Shown piece after piece: positions 36,234-45,506 of a DNA stretch of 64,000 nucleotides. Made by a program: the position numbers and the translations under genes. This stretch comes from an uncultured Bacteroidales bacterium (GTDB lineage: Bacteria; Bacteroidota; Bacteroidia; Bacteroidales; UBA932), in the NCBI GenBank assembly GCA_947167015.1, contig CAMVGM010000003.1:27732-91731 (forward strand). Reading direction: 5' to 3'. Below the pieces are notes generated by a model. The model had not been told where the DNA came from. It worked only from the letters and a program-made list of their open reading frames with translations, and ran no database searches. Position 1 is the first letter of the stretch. Each line of letters begins with the position of its first letter.

Positions 36234-38159
36234 ATGAAAAAGATAGTTAAAATCGCATTGGGTATCGCCGGTGTCGCCATCCTTGTCTCTTCCTGCAACA
36301 AGGTGCTCGAAGAGCATCCCAAGACCCTCTACACGCCGGACTTCTTCACCACGCCGATGGGTGTGGAAGGCGGTCTGACCGCCCTGTACGCCCAGCTCCG
36401 CTACCTCTACGGCAACGCCTACTACTACAACATCCTGACCACCGGCACCGACGAGGCTACCTACGGTTCCAGCGCCGACGGCAACTTCAAGTCCGCCGAC
36501 CTGTCCGGCGCCGAGGCGCTGCTTCCCAGCAATTCGAACAGCCAGAATCTCTGGAACAACGCGTTCACGTACATCAACACCGCCAGCGGCATCATCGAGA
36601 ACGCCGAGAACGTGGGTCTGGACAAAGCGCTGATCGCCGAAGCCCGTTTCTTCCGCGCCTTCGACTATTTCCAGCTGGTGCAGACCTTCGGCGGCGTGCC
36701 TCTCGACCTGGGTGCCGGAGAACTGGCCTTCAACAGCAAGCCGGTGCGCGAGTCCGTGCGCAATACCGTGCCCGAGGTCTATACCAAGGCCGTCTTCCCG
36801 GACCTGAAGACCGCGATGCAGGACCTTCCGGACAATATGCGTCTGCCCGGCGCCCTGACCAAGAACGTCGCCCGCCTGTACCTCGCCAAGGCTTATCTGA
36901 CCTACGCCTGGTGGCTGGAGAACCCCAACAGCATCCCGACCTATCCGGAGTGCTCCCGCACCGATCCGGACGGCCACGACGCCAAGTGGTACTTCCAGCA
37001 GGCCTATGACCTGTCCCTGCAGGGCATCAACAATCCGGGCCCTTACGGCCTGATGGATTCCTTCTATCTGGTGAGCGACGGCGCCCACGACCGCAACAAG
37101 GAGATCATGCTCTACGCCGACCATACGGAGAACTCCGAGCAGTACAACGGCGCCAGCCTGACCTACGGCAGCGGCGGCGGCGCGGACAACTTCGCGGGCT
37201 GGATGCTCAACTGGAACTATCCCGGCATGGCCGCGAAGGACAACAAGGGCAACAACATGAACCCGGTGCTCCGTACCGACCAGCAGTACTGCGGACGTCC
37301 CTGGTCCCGTATGGCCCCGACCCAGGAAGCCATCGCGAAATTCACGGACCGCGACAAGGATTCCCGTTTCGACGGCACCTTCGTCTATGTCTTCCGCACC
37401 AACTGGGAGCGCGGCGGCAACTCCGCCGAGTATGTGATCGGCGCGAACGGTTCCCATATCGGGAAGAACGAGGCCTTCCTGGTCTATCTGCCCGAAGAGG
37501 ACCCCACCGTCGTGTATGATTACGACTCGGGCATCGCGATGCTCGGCCAGAGCCCCAACTATGATTATTTCGTGGTGAATCCGAGCGGCTCCAGCCGCCT
37601 GATGTACCCGAAGATCTGGAAACTCGGCCCGTACCGTACCAATACCGCCGGCACCGGCCAGCCGAACGCCGGCCATACGCGTCCGTTCAACATCGCCAAG
37701 TTCTCCGAGTTCTATTTCATCGCCGCCGAAGCGGCCGTGAAGGGTGCCTCGGGCAGCATGTCCGCCCGCGACCTGCTCAACGTGCTCCGCGCCCGTGCCG
37801 GCAAGTGGTCCTATGACGTGAACTGGGACAAAGAATACGTGGCCGATTTCAGCGCCGACCTGGTCGCCGCCACGCCGGAAACCATCACCATCGATTATAT
37901 CCTGGACGAGCGTCTGCGCGAATACTACGGCGACGGCTTCCGCTGGTTCGACCTGGTCCGTACCCAGACCTGGGCCGACCGCGCCAAGACCTACACGGTC
38001 TGCGGAACCGACAAGAGCGACCACACGCCTGTCACCTACACGCGCGATATCCAGAAATTCCATTACCTCCGCCCGATCCCGAAGGGACAGCTGGACAACA
38101 TGAAGATGGATGACGCCGCCAAGGCCGCATACCAGAACCCTGGCTATCCTGTAAACTAG
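36234..38159 (+). CDS. SusD/RagB surface glycan-binding lipoprotein
   Basis: A 641-residue lipoprotein that forms the lid of the adjacent SusC pore. The signal peptide ends in the lipobox ILVSSCNK (lipidated Cys at about residue 19). The SusD N-terminal region (VLEEHPKTLYTPDFFTTPMG) and TPR-like helices (ARFFRAFDYFQLVQTFGGVPL) precede the C-terminal conserved segment (YILDERLREYYGDGFRWFDLVRT). It is co-transcribed with susC and followed by a terminator, so this pair forms its own unit apart from GH67. Confidence 0.96.
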   Translation: MKKIVKIALGIAGVAILVSSCNKVLEEHPKTLYTPDFFTTPMGVEGGLTALYAQLRYLYGNAYYYNILTTGTDEATYGSSADGNFKSADLSGAEALLPSNSNSQNLWNNAFTYINTASGIIENAENVGLDKALIAEARFFRAFDYFQLVQTFGGVPLDLGAGELAFNSKPVRESVRNTVPEVYTKAVFPDLKTAMQDLPDNMRLPGALTKNVARLYLAKAYLTYAWWLENPNSIPTYPECSRTDPDGHDAKWYFQQAYDLSLQGINNPGPYGLMDSFYLVSDGAHDRNKEIMLYADHTENSEQYNGASLTYGSGGGADNFAGWMLNWNYPGMAAKDNKGNNMNPVLRTDQQYCGRPWSRMAPTQEAIAKFTDRDKDSRFDGTFVYVFRTNWERGGNSAEYVIGANGSHIGKNEAFLVYLPEEDPTVVYDYDSGIAMLGQSPNYDYFVVNPSGSSRLMYPKIWKLGPYRTNTAGTGQPNAGHTRPFNIAKFSEFYFIAAEAAVKGASGSMSARDLLNVLRARAGKWSYDVNWDKEYVADFSADLVAATPETITIDYILDERLREYYGDGFRWFDLVRTQTWADRAKTYTVCGTDKSDHTPVTYTRDIQKFHYLRPIPKGQLDNMKMDDAAKAAYQNPGYPVN

Positions 38160-38195
38160 CATGCTGTTGGTTAAACAATGATTTGGTAAAAAGGG

Positions 38196-38223
38196 AAGGG
38201 CGCCCCGGGAGGGACGCCCTTTC
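38196..38223 (+). terminator. Terminator after susD
   Basis: AAGGGCG (38196-38202) pairs with CGCCCTT (38215-38221), with inner CCC/GGG pairs and one mismatch, followed by TTCT. It lies 36 bases past the susD stop. Confidence 0.7.
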
Positions 38224-38227
38224 TGTC

Positions 38228-38258
38228 ATTGAGATGTGCGAAAAAAAGCGCATATTTG
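38228..38258 (+). promoter_or_regulatory. Probable promoter of GH67
   Basis: ATTG (38228-38231) and CATATTTG (38251-38258) are 19 bases apart; the -7 box differs from TAnnTTTG only at the first base. It lies between the susD terminator and the GH67 start at 38289. Confidence 0.5.
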
Positions 38259-38288
38259 TAAAAGACTTCTAATAGTTCCGCGATTCCT

Positions 38289-40310
38289 ATGCAAAAAAAC
38301 CTATTACTGACAGTCCTGGCGGGCGTTGCGCTGCTCGCTTCCTGCAGCCGTCCCGTTCCCCCGGCGCAGGACGGAACGGACCTGTGGCTGGCGGCCGCCC
38401 GTCCGTATGCCGAAGTGCTCGGCTCCGTGCAGACGAAGATCGATCCCGCCCTGCCGGCGGAAGGTTTCCACATCTATGACGCAGCCGGGCAGCGCTGCAT
38501 CGAGGCGGGCTCCGAGGCGGGCCTCCGCTATGGCGTGTATGCCCTGCAGCGCGCCGAGGTGCTGGGCCAGGCCGGCCCGGGCTTCGAACTCCGGGAGGCA
38601 CCCTATTACGACCTGCGCCTGCTCAACCACTGGGACAACCTGGACGACAGCGTGGAGCGCGGCTATGCCGGCAGGTCGATGTGGGAATGGACCTCGTCCG
38701 CGATTCCCGAAGCGCGCATCCGCCATTACGGCGAACTCTGCGCCTCTGTCGGCCTGAACGGCGCGGTGCTCAACAACGTGAACTCCAACCCCCTCGTCCT
38801 CGACGCCGAGCACATCGCCCGCGTGGCGAAGATCGCGGACATCCTCCGGGAATACGGCATCAAGACCTACCTGTCCATCAAATGGACGAGCCCCATCGCC
38901 CTGAGCGGCCTCAAGAGCGGCGACCCGCTGGATCCGAAGGTCCGCAAGTGGTGGAAGGACAAGGCGGCCGAGATCTACCAGGCCATCCCCGACTTCGGCG
39001 GCTTCCTCGTGAAGGCGAATTCCGAAGGCCAGGCCGGCCCGCAGGATTACGGCCGGACGCACGCCGACGGCGCGAACATGCTGGGCGAGGCCGTCGCCCC
39101 GTACGGCGGCATCGTGATGTGGCGCGCCTTCGTGTACAGCCCCACCAGCCCCGACCGCGCCAACCAGGCCGTTGAGGAGTTCCTGCCGCTGGACGGCAAG
39201 TTCGCGGACAACGTGATCGTGCAGATCAAGAACGGTCCCGTGGACTTCCAGCCGCGCGAGCCCTTCAGCCCGCTCTTCGGAAAACTCAAGGACACGAAGA
39301 TGATGATGGAGTTCCAGGTCACGCAGGAGTATCTCGGTTTCTCCAACCACCTCGCCTATCTGGGCACGATGTGGGAGGAGTGCCTGAAGTCCGATACCTA
39401 CCGCGACGGCCCCGGTACCCCCGTTTCCAAGACGATCACGGCCATCGCCGGCGTCGCCAACACCGGGCAGGACCCCAATTTCTGCGGCTACGTGTTCGCG
39501 CAGGCCAACTGGTACGCCTTCGGGCGCCTGGCCTGGAACCCGGAACTCGGCGCGGACCAGATCGCGGACGAATGGATACGCCAGACCTTCCTCAAACCGG
39601 AAGGGATGTCCGAGAGCGCCTTCACGCAGAAGTTCGTCCGTCCGGTATCCGATATCCTGATGAGCTCCCGCGAGGCCGTCGTGAACTATGAGATGCCGCT
39701 CGGTTTCCACCACCTCTTCGGCGGCACGCACTATGGCCCGGCGCCCTGGGACCGCGTGGGCCGTCCGGACTGGACGCCCGCCTACTATCACAAGGCGGAC
39801 TCGCTGGGCGTCGGTTTCGACCGCACGCCCACCGGCTCCGACAACGTCCACCAGTACAATGAGCCGCTCACCTCGACCTATGCCGACCTGGCCACCTGCC
39901 CGGAGAATCTCCTGCTCTGGTTCCACCATCTGCCCTGGGACTACAAGATGCCCTCGGGCCGCACGCTCTGGGACGAGATCTGCCTGCACTATGACACCGG
40001 CATCCGCCAGGTCGAGGAATTCCGCCGCATCTGGGACGGCCTGGAGCCGTACGTGAGCCCCGCCCTGTTCGCCGAGGCGAAGCGCAAGCTCGAGATCCAG
40101 CAGCACGACGCCGAATGGTGGCGCGACGCCTGCGTGGGCTATTTCCAGACCTTCTCGAAGCGGCCGCTCCCGTCCGACGTCCGTCCGCTCCGCCTGCCCA
40201 TCGACTCGCTGGAATTCCACCAGCTGAAGTCCGACGAGCTGGGGATGCCGGTCTTTGACGAGGAACTCCGCGCGGTCATCCTCCCTCCGCGCAGGATGAT
40301 GCGCCGTTAA
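38289..40310 (+). CDS. GH67 alpha-glucuronidase lipoprotein
   Basis: A 673-residue enzyme of GH67 that removes (4-O-methyl-)glucuronic acid from the non-reducing end of xylo-oligosaccharides (aldouronic acids). A lipoprotein signal peptide ends at LLASCSRP (Cys near residue 19), placing it in the periplasm or on a membrane. An N-terminal alpha/beta domain is followed by a TIM barrel. Conserved segments include LNHWDNLDDSVERGYAG, the probable catalytic acid E246 in FLVKANSEGQAGP, D319 in IKNGPVDFQPREP and E341 or E347 in MEFQVTQEYLG. It works with secreted GH115, which covers the internal substitutions. Confidence 0.95.
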   Translation: MQKNLLLTVLAGVALLASCSRPVPPAQDGTDLWLAAARPYAEVLGSVQTKIDPALPAEGFHIYDAAGQRCIEAGSEAGLRYGVYALQRAEVLGQAGPGFELREAPYYDLRLLNHWDNLDDSVERGYAGRSMWEWTSSAIPEARIRHYGELCASVGLNGAVLNNVNSNPLVLDAEHIARVAKIADILREYGIKTYLSIKWTSPIALSGLKSGDPLDPKVRKWWKDKAAEIYQAIPDFGGFLVKANSEGQAGPQDYGRTHADGANMLGEAVAPYGGIVMWRAFVYSPTSPDRANQAVEEFLPLDGKFADNVIVQIKNGPVDFQPREPFSPLFGKLKDTKMMMEFQVTQEYLGFSNHLAYLGTMWEECLKSDTYRDGPGTPVSKTITAIAGVANTGQDPNFCGYVFAQANWYAFGRLAWNPELGADQIADEWIRQTFLKPEGMSESAFTQKFVRPVSDILMSSREAVVNYEMPLGFHHLFGGTHYGPAPWDRVGRPDWTPAYYHKADSLGVGFDRTPTGSDNVHQYNEPLTSTYADLATCPENLLLWFHHLPWDYKMPSGRTLWDEICLHYDTGIRQVEEFRRIWDGLEPYVSPALFAEAKRKLEIQQHDAEWWRDACVGYFQTFSKRPLPSDVRPLRLPIDSLEFHQLKSDELGMPVFDEELRAVILPPRRMMRR

Positions 40311-40326
40311 TAATAAAGAATTGTCC

Positions 40327-41526
40327 ATGAAGAAGATACTGCTTTCCCTCGCGCTGGCGGCCGGACTCCTGGCGAGCGCCGGCGCCCAGACGCGCGACTG
40401 GGTCACGACCTGGGCCACCGCCCTGCAGATCGCCGAGCCGCACAACAACCCGCCCGCACCCGGCCTCGCCGGAAACTCTTTCCGCCAGATCGTCCAGGTG
40501 TCCATCGGCGGCAAGTCGCTGCGGCTGCACCTGTCCAACCTGTTCAACGAGGACGAGACCGAGATCCTCGGGGTGGAGATCGCCCGGGCGGCCACGATGG
40601 GCGCGAGCCCGGAAATCCTGCCCGGCTCCACCGTAGAACTGACGTTCGACGGCCGCCGCGCCTTCACGATGGCACCCGGCGAAGAGGTTGTTTCCGATCC
40701 GGTGCGCTTCAAGCTCGCCGAGCGCGAGAACCTCGCCATCACGATCCACTACGGCAAGATCTCCGCGACGCGCCTGACGAGCCATCCCGGCTCGCGTACG
40801 ACCTCGTACATCGCCGCCGGCAACACGACGGACTTCTCCGCCCCCGCGGCGAAGACCGACCACTGGTACACCATCAGCGCTATCGACGTCAAGCCCCGCC
40901 GCCGCAGCGCCGCCATCGCCGTGCTGGGTGACTCCATCACGGACGGCCGCGGCACCACCACCAACGGGCAGGACCGCTGGACCGACCAGCTGTCCCGTTC
41001 GCTGCTGCAGGACCGCAGGACGCGCAACCTGTCCGTGCTGAACTTCGGCCTGGGCGGCAACTGCATCCTGCGCGGCGGCAACGGCCCCACGGCCCAGAGC
41101 CGCTACGCACGCGACCTCTTCGGCCCGCGCGGGGTGAAGTACGTCATCCTGTTCGAGGGGACGAACGACCTGGGCGGCAGCCGGGACGGCGTGGCCACGG
41201 CCGAGCAGATCAAGGCGGTCTTCCGTGACATCATCCGGGAGGCGCACGCGCGTGGCATCAAGGTCTTCGGCGCCACGGTGACCTCCGCGGTGGGCAGTTT
41301 CTACCAGCGCGACGGCGAGCACGAGAAAGGCCGCCAGGCGCTCAATGCGTGGATCCGGGAGAGCGGGGAATTCGACGGGGTGATCGATTTCGACAAGATC
41401 ACCGCGGGACCGGACGACCCCGCGCGCATCAACCCGGCCTTCCTCTTCGAGAATGACTGGCTGCACCTGAACGCCGACGGCTACCGCCTGATGGGCACGA
41501 GCATCGATCGGAGTCTGTTTTATTGA
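40327..41526 (+). CDS. Secreted SGNH/GDSL hydrolase, possible acetylxylan esterase
   Basis: A 399-residue exported esterase-fold protein. The signal peptide is MKKILLSLALAAGLLASAG. An N-terminal beta-sandwich-like region (to about residue 185) precedes the SGNH domain: block I VLGDSITDG with the nucleophile serine, block II LNFGLGGNC, block III FEGTNDLGG and block V NDWLHLNADGY with the Asp-His pair. I chose the ATG at 40327 over an in-frame TTG six bases upstream. It starts 16 bases after GH67 and is probably co-transcribed. Deacetylation of xylan would fit the locus but is inferred from context. Confidence 0.88.
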   Translation: MKKILLSLALAAGLLASAGAQTRDWVTTWATALQIAEPHNNPPAPGLAGNSFRQIVQVSIGGKSLRLHLSNLFNEDETEILGVEIARAATMGASPEILPGSTVELTFDGRRAFTMAPGEEVVSDPVRFKLAERENLAITIHYGKISATRLTSHPGSRTTSYIAAGNTTDFSAPAAKTDHWYTISAIDVKPRRRSAAIAVLGDSITDGRGTTTNGQDRWTDQLSRSLLQDRRTRNLSVLNFGLGGNCILRGGNGPTAQSRYARDLFGPRGVKYVILFEGTNDLGGSRDGVATAEQIKAVFRDIIREAHARGIKVFGATVTSAVGSFYQRDGEHEKGRQALNAWIRESGEFDGVIDFDKITAGPDDPARINPAFLFENDWLHLNADGYRLMGTSIDRSLFY

Positions 41527-41553
41527 TTTCTTACGGAGCTTTTGCTATTTTTG
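41522..41553 (+). promoter_or_regulatory. Promoter giving an almost leaderless transcript (ATTG-N20-TATTTTTG)
   Basis: ATTG (41522-41525) and TATTTTTG (41546-41553) are 20 bases apart. The ATG of the downstream gene starts at 41559, only five bases after the box, so transcription would begin at or next to the start codon. Confidence 0.65.
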
Positions 41554-41558
41554 TGCAA

Positions 41559-44489
41559 ATGCCTCGTCTGAAATGCATATTGAGGGCGTCGGCGCTGGCT
41601 GCCGTCCTCTTTTTCTTGACCCATCCCGTCTCCGCCCAGTTCTATACGCAGGGCGCCGATCCGGGCGGACTGCGCTGGAGCAGCATCGAGACGCCCACCT
41701 ATCGGGTGATTTACCCCCGGGGGCTGGATTCGCTGGCGCGCGCGTACGCCGTGACGCTGGAACAGGTCGCTTCCAGCGTCGGGGCTGGCACGGGCTTCCG
41801 GCCGAACGAGGCCTACCGCAGCAAGATGCCCGTCGTGCTGCACGCCTGGACCGCCCGTTCCAACGGCCAGGTTACCTGGACCCCGCGCCGGATGGAACTG
41901 CTGACCGTCCCGGATGCCTTCTCGTCCGACCCCACCCCCTGGATCCTGCAGCTGGCCGTGCACGAATCGCGGCACGTCTCGCAGATGCAGCCCGGCGCCT
42001 CCGGGCCCTTCCGCTGGCTGCGCATCCCGGGCGGCGAACTGGCTGCGGGCGGCCTGTCGGCCATTTACGGCGGCCCGGCCTTCCTGGAAGGCGACGCCGT
42101 GGTGGCGGAAACGGCCCTGACCCGCGCGGGACGCGGCCGGACGGCGGACTTCCTGGAGTATTACCGGGTGAGTTTCGCGGCGGGAGATTTCCGGGATTAC
42201 TGGCGCTGGCGCTACGGCTCCCAGCGCTATTATACGCCCGATCATTACCGGGCGGGCTACCTCGCCGTCGGCGGCATCCGCACTCTCTTCGGGGTTCCGG
42301 ACCTGACGGAACGCTTCTACCGGCGCATCGCCGACCACGGCGGCGTGGCCTTCCTCAACTGGGACAAAACCGTCCGGGAAGTGACCGGAAAGCCTTTCAA
42401 GCAGGCGTTTGCCGAAGTGTGCGACAGCCTGCAGGCCCGCTGGGCGGCGGACGAGGCGGCCCGCGGGCCGTTCCTCCCCGCACAGACTGTCAGCGCCGTA
42501 CCGCGGCGTTTTACGGAATACCGGGCGCTGGAAGCCGTCGGTGACGGCCTGATCGCCATCCGCAGCGGCATCACCCAGCCCGCCTGGCTGGTGCGCATCG
42601 GGGCGGACGGACGGGACGAGCCCCTCTCGCTGCTGGGCTCCGCCCCGTCGCATCCGCGCTTCAGCACGGCCACGGGACGCCTGTATTGGAGCGAGGTGGT
42701 CCCCGATCCCCGCTGGCAGCTGCGTTCCTGGTCGGTCATCCGCTCTTCCGACGGCAAGACGTCCCGCTTGCTGACGAAGAAGACGCGCTATTACCACCCG
42801 GTGCCGGCGCCGGATGAGGCGGTGCTCGCGGTAACGGAATACCCGCCGGACGGGACCAGCCGCATCGTACTGCTGGACGCCGCCGACGGCAGCGTGCTCC
42901 GCGCCTGGAACGCCCCCGCCGGCATGCAGGTGCTCGAGACCGCCTGGGCGGGCGGGGAACTTTATGCCAGCGCCCTCACGGACGGCGGCGCCGGGCTGTA
43001 CCGCGTGGCGGATTTCTCTCCCGTGCTGGAGCCCAAACCGGTCAGCATAAAACAGTTATGGAGCGACGGCGAGGACCGGCTGCTGTTCACGAGCGACCAC
43101 GGCGGGGTGAACGAACTCTATGCGCTGGACACCCGGGACGGGCGGCTCCGGCAACTGACCGACACGCGCTTCGGCGCATCGGATTTCGAGATCCTGCGCG
43201 ACACCCTCTTCTATAGCAGCCTGCAACCCGAGGGGCGGCTCGTCCGCAAGACGGCCCTGTCCGACCTGCAGCCCCGCGAGGCCGACTGGTCCGTGCTGCC
43301 GCGCTACCCCATCGCCGAAGAACTCTCTGCGGGAGAAACGCAGCCCCTCGACCTTTCCGCTGAGGTCGAACCCGGCGAGCCGCGGCCCTACAACAAACTT
43401 GCGCACCTGTTCCGCTTCCATTCCTGGCTGCCCTTCTACCTGCATTACGACTCCTTGGACAATCTCTCGCTCGCCACGATCGAGCAGGACGCCGGCCTGG
43501 GCGCCACCGCCTTCTGGCAGAACGACCTGGGCACCGGATATGGCTTCGCGGGCTACCACGCGGCATATTCGGAAGGCCGCTGGCGTCATTCTTTCCATAC
43601 GGATTTCACCTACACCGGGCTCTACCCGGTGCTGGAAGCCTCGCTGGACCTGGGCGACCGACAGGCGCGCAATTACTATGTGGAAGAGAAAGAAGGCAAG
43701 AAATCGCTGAAGGCCGAGGAACTCGGGGCGCCGTCCGTCTCGGGCCGCGTGCGGGCCTATATACCCTGGAATTTCTCGTCCGGCGGGTGGCTGCGCGGCG
43801 TCGTGCCCACGGCCACCCTCATCTTCAGCAACGACCGCTTCTCCGGCGGGGGGACGATGAACCGCAGCACCTTCAGCCTCCGGGGCTACACGATGCAGCA
43901 TACGCCGCCGTCACGGCTCTGGCCCCGCTTCGGCATCGGCGCGGAACTGGGTGCGAGTTTCCGCTGGACGAAAGGCCTGATCGCCCCGTCGGGATTCCTG
44001 TCCGTGTACGGCTATCTGCCCGGCCTGCACGAAACGCACGGCCTGCGCTGGAGCGCCCTGGGCGCACGGCACCTGGGCGAAGGGGTCTTTACCGAGGCCT
44101 ATGCCAACACGGCGCCCCGCGGCTTCCCCTCCGCCGTGACGAGCCGGATCGCGGCCTATCCGACGCAGCTGAAAGGCTCGCTGGATTACAAGATGCCCCT
44201 GATTCCCGTGGACCGGGCCCTGCTGGGACCGGTGGCCTACCTGCGGAATTTCGAAATGACCCTGCACGGTGACGGCTCCCTGTTCCGCTCCGGGAAACAG
44301 GAAGGGACGCTGTGGAGTGCGGGGGCCGACCTGGTGGCGGTGCTGGGGAACCTGCTCTGGATCCCTTACGTCACCCGTATCGGCGTGGGATACAATTATT
44401 GCGCGGGAAATGCCTACGCCGACCTGGCCTCCGGCGGCCTCGTGTCCGGACACCACGATTTCTCGCTGATCTTCAGCATTGAAATGTAA
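41559..44489 (+). CDS. Three-part outer-membrane protein: HExxH peptidase-like domain, propeller, beta-barrel
   Basis: A 976-residue exported protein. After the signal peptide (ASALAAVLFFLTHPVSAQ), residues 30-290 resemble a peptidase MA/gluzincin-type domain with HESRH at 135-139 and a candidate third zinc ligand E177 in PAFLEGDAVVAE. Residues about 300-600 carry TolB/WD40-like blades (HPRFSTATGRLYWSEV, KTRYYHPVPAPDEAVLAVTEYP). Residues about 620-976 alternate like an outer-membrane barrel and end in FSLIFSIEM. This matches a poorly characterised Bacteroidota family. I chose the ATG at 41559 because it starts the signal peptide. Zinc binding and proteolysis are inferred only from the motif. 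Confidence 0.75.
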   Translation: MPRLKCILRASALAAVLFFLTHPVSAQFYTQGADPGGLRWSSIETPTYRVIYPRGLDSLARAYAVTLEQVASSVGAGTGFRPNEAYRSKMPVVLHAWTARSNGQVTWTPRRMELLTVPDAFSSDPTPWILQLAVHESRHVSQMQPGASGPFRWLRIPGGELAAGGLSAIYGGPAFLEGDAVVAETALTRAGRGRTADFLEYYRVSFAAGDFRDYWRWRYGSQRYYTPDHYRAGYLAVGGIRTLFGVPDLTERFYRRIADHGGVAFLNWDKTVREVTGKPFKQAFAEVCDSLQARWAADEAARGPFLPAQTVSAVPRRFTEYRALEAVGDGLIAIRSGITQPAWLVRIGADGRDEPLSLLGSAPSHPRFSTATGRLYWSEVVPDPRWQLRSWSVIRSSDGKTSRLLTKKTRYYHPVPAPDEAVLAVTEYPPDGTSRIVLLDAADGSVLRAWNAPAGMQVLETAWAGGELYASALTDGGAGLYRVADFSPVLEPKPVSIKQLWSDGEDRLLFTSDHGGVNELYALDTRDGRLRQLTDTRFGASDFEILRDTLFYSSLQPEGRLVRKTALSDLQPREADWSVLPRYPIAEELSAGETQPLDLSAEVEPGEPRPYNKLAHLFRFHSWLPFYLHYDSLDNLSLATIEQDAGLGATAFWQNDLGTGYGFAGYHAAYSEGRWRHSFHTDFTYTGLYPVLEASLDLGDRQARNYYVEEKEGKKSLKAEELGAPSVSGRVRAYIPWNFSSGGWLRGVVPTATLIFSNDRFSGGGTMNRSTFSLRGYTMQHTPPSRLWPRFGIGAELGASFRWTKGLIAPSGFLSVYGYLPGLHETHGLRWSALGARHLGEGVFTEAYANTAPRGFPSAVTSRIAAYPTQLKGSLDYKMPLIPVDRALLGPVAYLRNFEMTLHGDGSLFRSGKQEGTLWSAGADLVAVLGNLLWIPYVTRIGVGYNYCAGNAYADLASGGLVSGHHDFSLIFSIEM

Positions 44490-44516
44490 TTTGGCTTGCT
44501 TTCCGTGTTTTTTCGC

Positions 44517-44524
44517 TAACTTTA
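44517..44524 (+). promoter_or_regulatory. Possible -7 box for the DUF5106 lipoprotein gene
   Basis: TAACTTTA differs at one base from TAnnTTTG and lies 9 bases before the ATG at 44534. CTTG occurs 18 bases upstream. Confidence 0.35.
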
Positions 44525-44533
44525 TGCCTTTGG

Positions 44534-45502
44534 ATGAGTACGAAGGCTTTCATACTGGGTCTGACGCTGACGGCGCTGCTGCTGCCGGGCTGCCGCCAGG
44601 GCGGTCCGAAGACGCCGCAGGCGCCGCAGCTGCGTCCCTTCCCGTTCCCGGAGATCCCGGCGGTCTATACCGACCCGGAAGAGCGGCAGGAGTACCTTCT
44701 GAACCATTTCTGGGACGCGTTCTTCGCCGGTGAAGGCCCCTGCGACACCAGCGCCGTGCTGGGCGTTTCCCACGGGGATGTGGAGAAGAACGTGGCGCTG
44801 TACGCCCAGCTCCTGGAGGCAATCCCACTGGACCGGGCGCAGGACAAGATGCGGCATTTCTTCCGTCAGGTGGAGGAGCGGCAGGCCGCCGACACCGCCT
44901 CGCACGTCTATCTGCTGATGGAAGAAATCGTTTCGCGCTACCTCTACGACCCCAATTCCCCGGTGCGCAACGAAGACCTGTACCTCCCTTATGTAGAAGG
45001 ACTTGCGGCATCTCCTTTCACGCGGGAGGAGGCCCGCCCCGGCTACGTGTACCAGCAGCGGACCTGCGCCCTGAACCCGGTCGGGAGCCAGGCGCCGGAC
45101 TTCCGCTTCACGGACACCCGCGGCCGCACGCACAGCCTGTACGGGATCCGGGCGCACGTCACCCTGCTTTTCTTCAGCAACCCGGGCTGCTACGCCTGCC
45201 AGCAGATCATCAACACGCTGCAGGCCGTTCCCGGGATGGAAACGATGCTCAGCGACGGCACCCTCGCGGTCGTCAACGTATATATCGACGAAGACCTGGA
45301 CGCCTGGCGGGCGTACGAGCCCAACTATCCCCGGGCCTGGCACTGCGGTTACGACGCCGCGGGCCTGATCCGGAGCGACCGCCTGTACGTCGTGCGGGCG
45401 ATCCCGTCGCTGTACCTGCTGGACGAAGGGAAGCGCATCCTGATGAAGGACGCCCCCGTGGAGCGGGTCGTCTCCTGGCTGCAAAACCAACAAAACAGAT
45501 AA
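44534..45502 (+). CDS. DUF5106/thioredoxin-like lipoprotein
   Basis: A 322-residue periplasmic lipoprotein. The signal peptide ends at LLLPGCRQ (Cys about residue 20). Residues 40-180 match the helical DUF5106 region of Bacteroidota (YLLNHFWDAFF, LYAQLLEAIPLDRAQDKMRHF). Residues 185-322 are a TlpA-like thioredoxin fold with VGSQAPDFRFTDTRGR, active-site pair CYAC in FFSNPGCYACQQ, and a cis-Pro loop in VVRAIPSLYLLD. It is probably a thiol-disulfide oxidoreductase. galM starts 4 bases later, so the two may be one transcript, without an obvious shared function. Confidence 0.87.
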   Translation: MSTKAFILGLTLTALLLPGCRQGGPKTPQAPQLRPFPFPEIPAVYTDPEERQEYLLNHFWDAFFAGEGPCDTSAVLGVSHGDVEKNVALYAQLLEAIPLDRAQDKMRHFFRQVEERQAADTASHVYLLMEEIVSRYLYDPNSPVRNEDLYLPYVEGLAASPFTREEARPGYVYQQRTCALNPVGSQAPDFRFTDTRGRTHSLYGIRAHVTLLFFSNPGCYACQQIINTLQAVPGMETMLSDGTLAVVNVYIDEDLDAWRAYEPNYPRAWHCGYDAAGLIRSDRLYVVRAIPSLYLLDEGKRILMKDAPVERVVSWLQNQQNR

Positions 45503-45506
45503 AACC

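Noticed and set aside
33150..38162. A 1670-codon open frame antisense to susC and susD
   Set aside because: High GC makes stop codons rare in the opposite strand. The product is low-complexity (Val, Ala, Gly, Arg-rich) and the sense frames are clear SusC and SusD.
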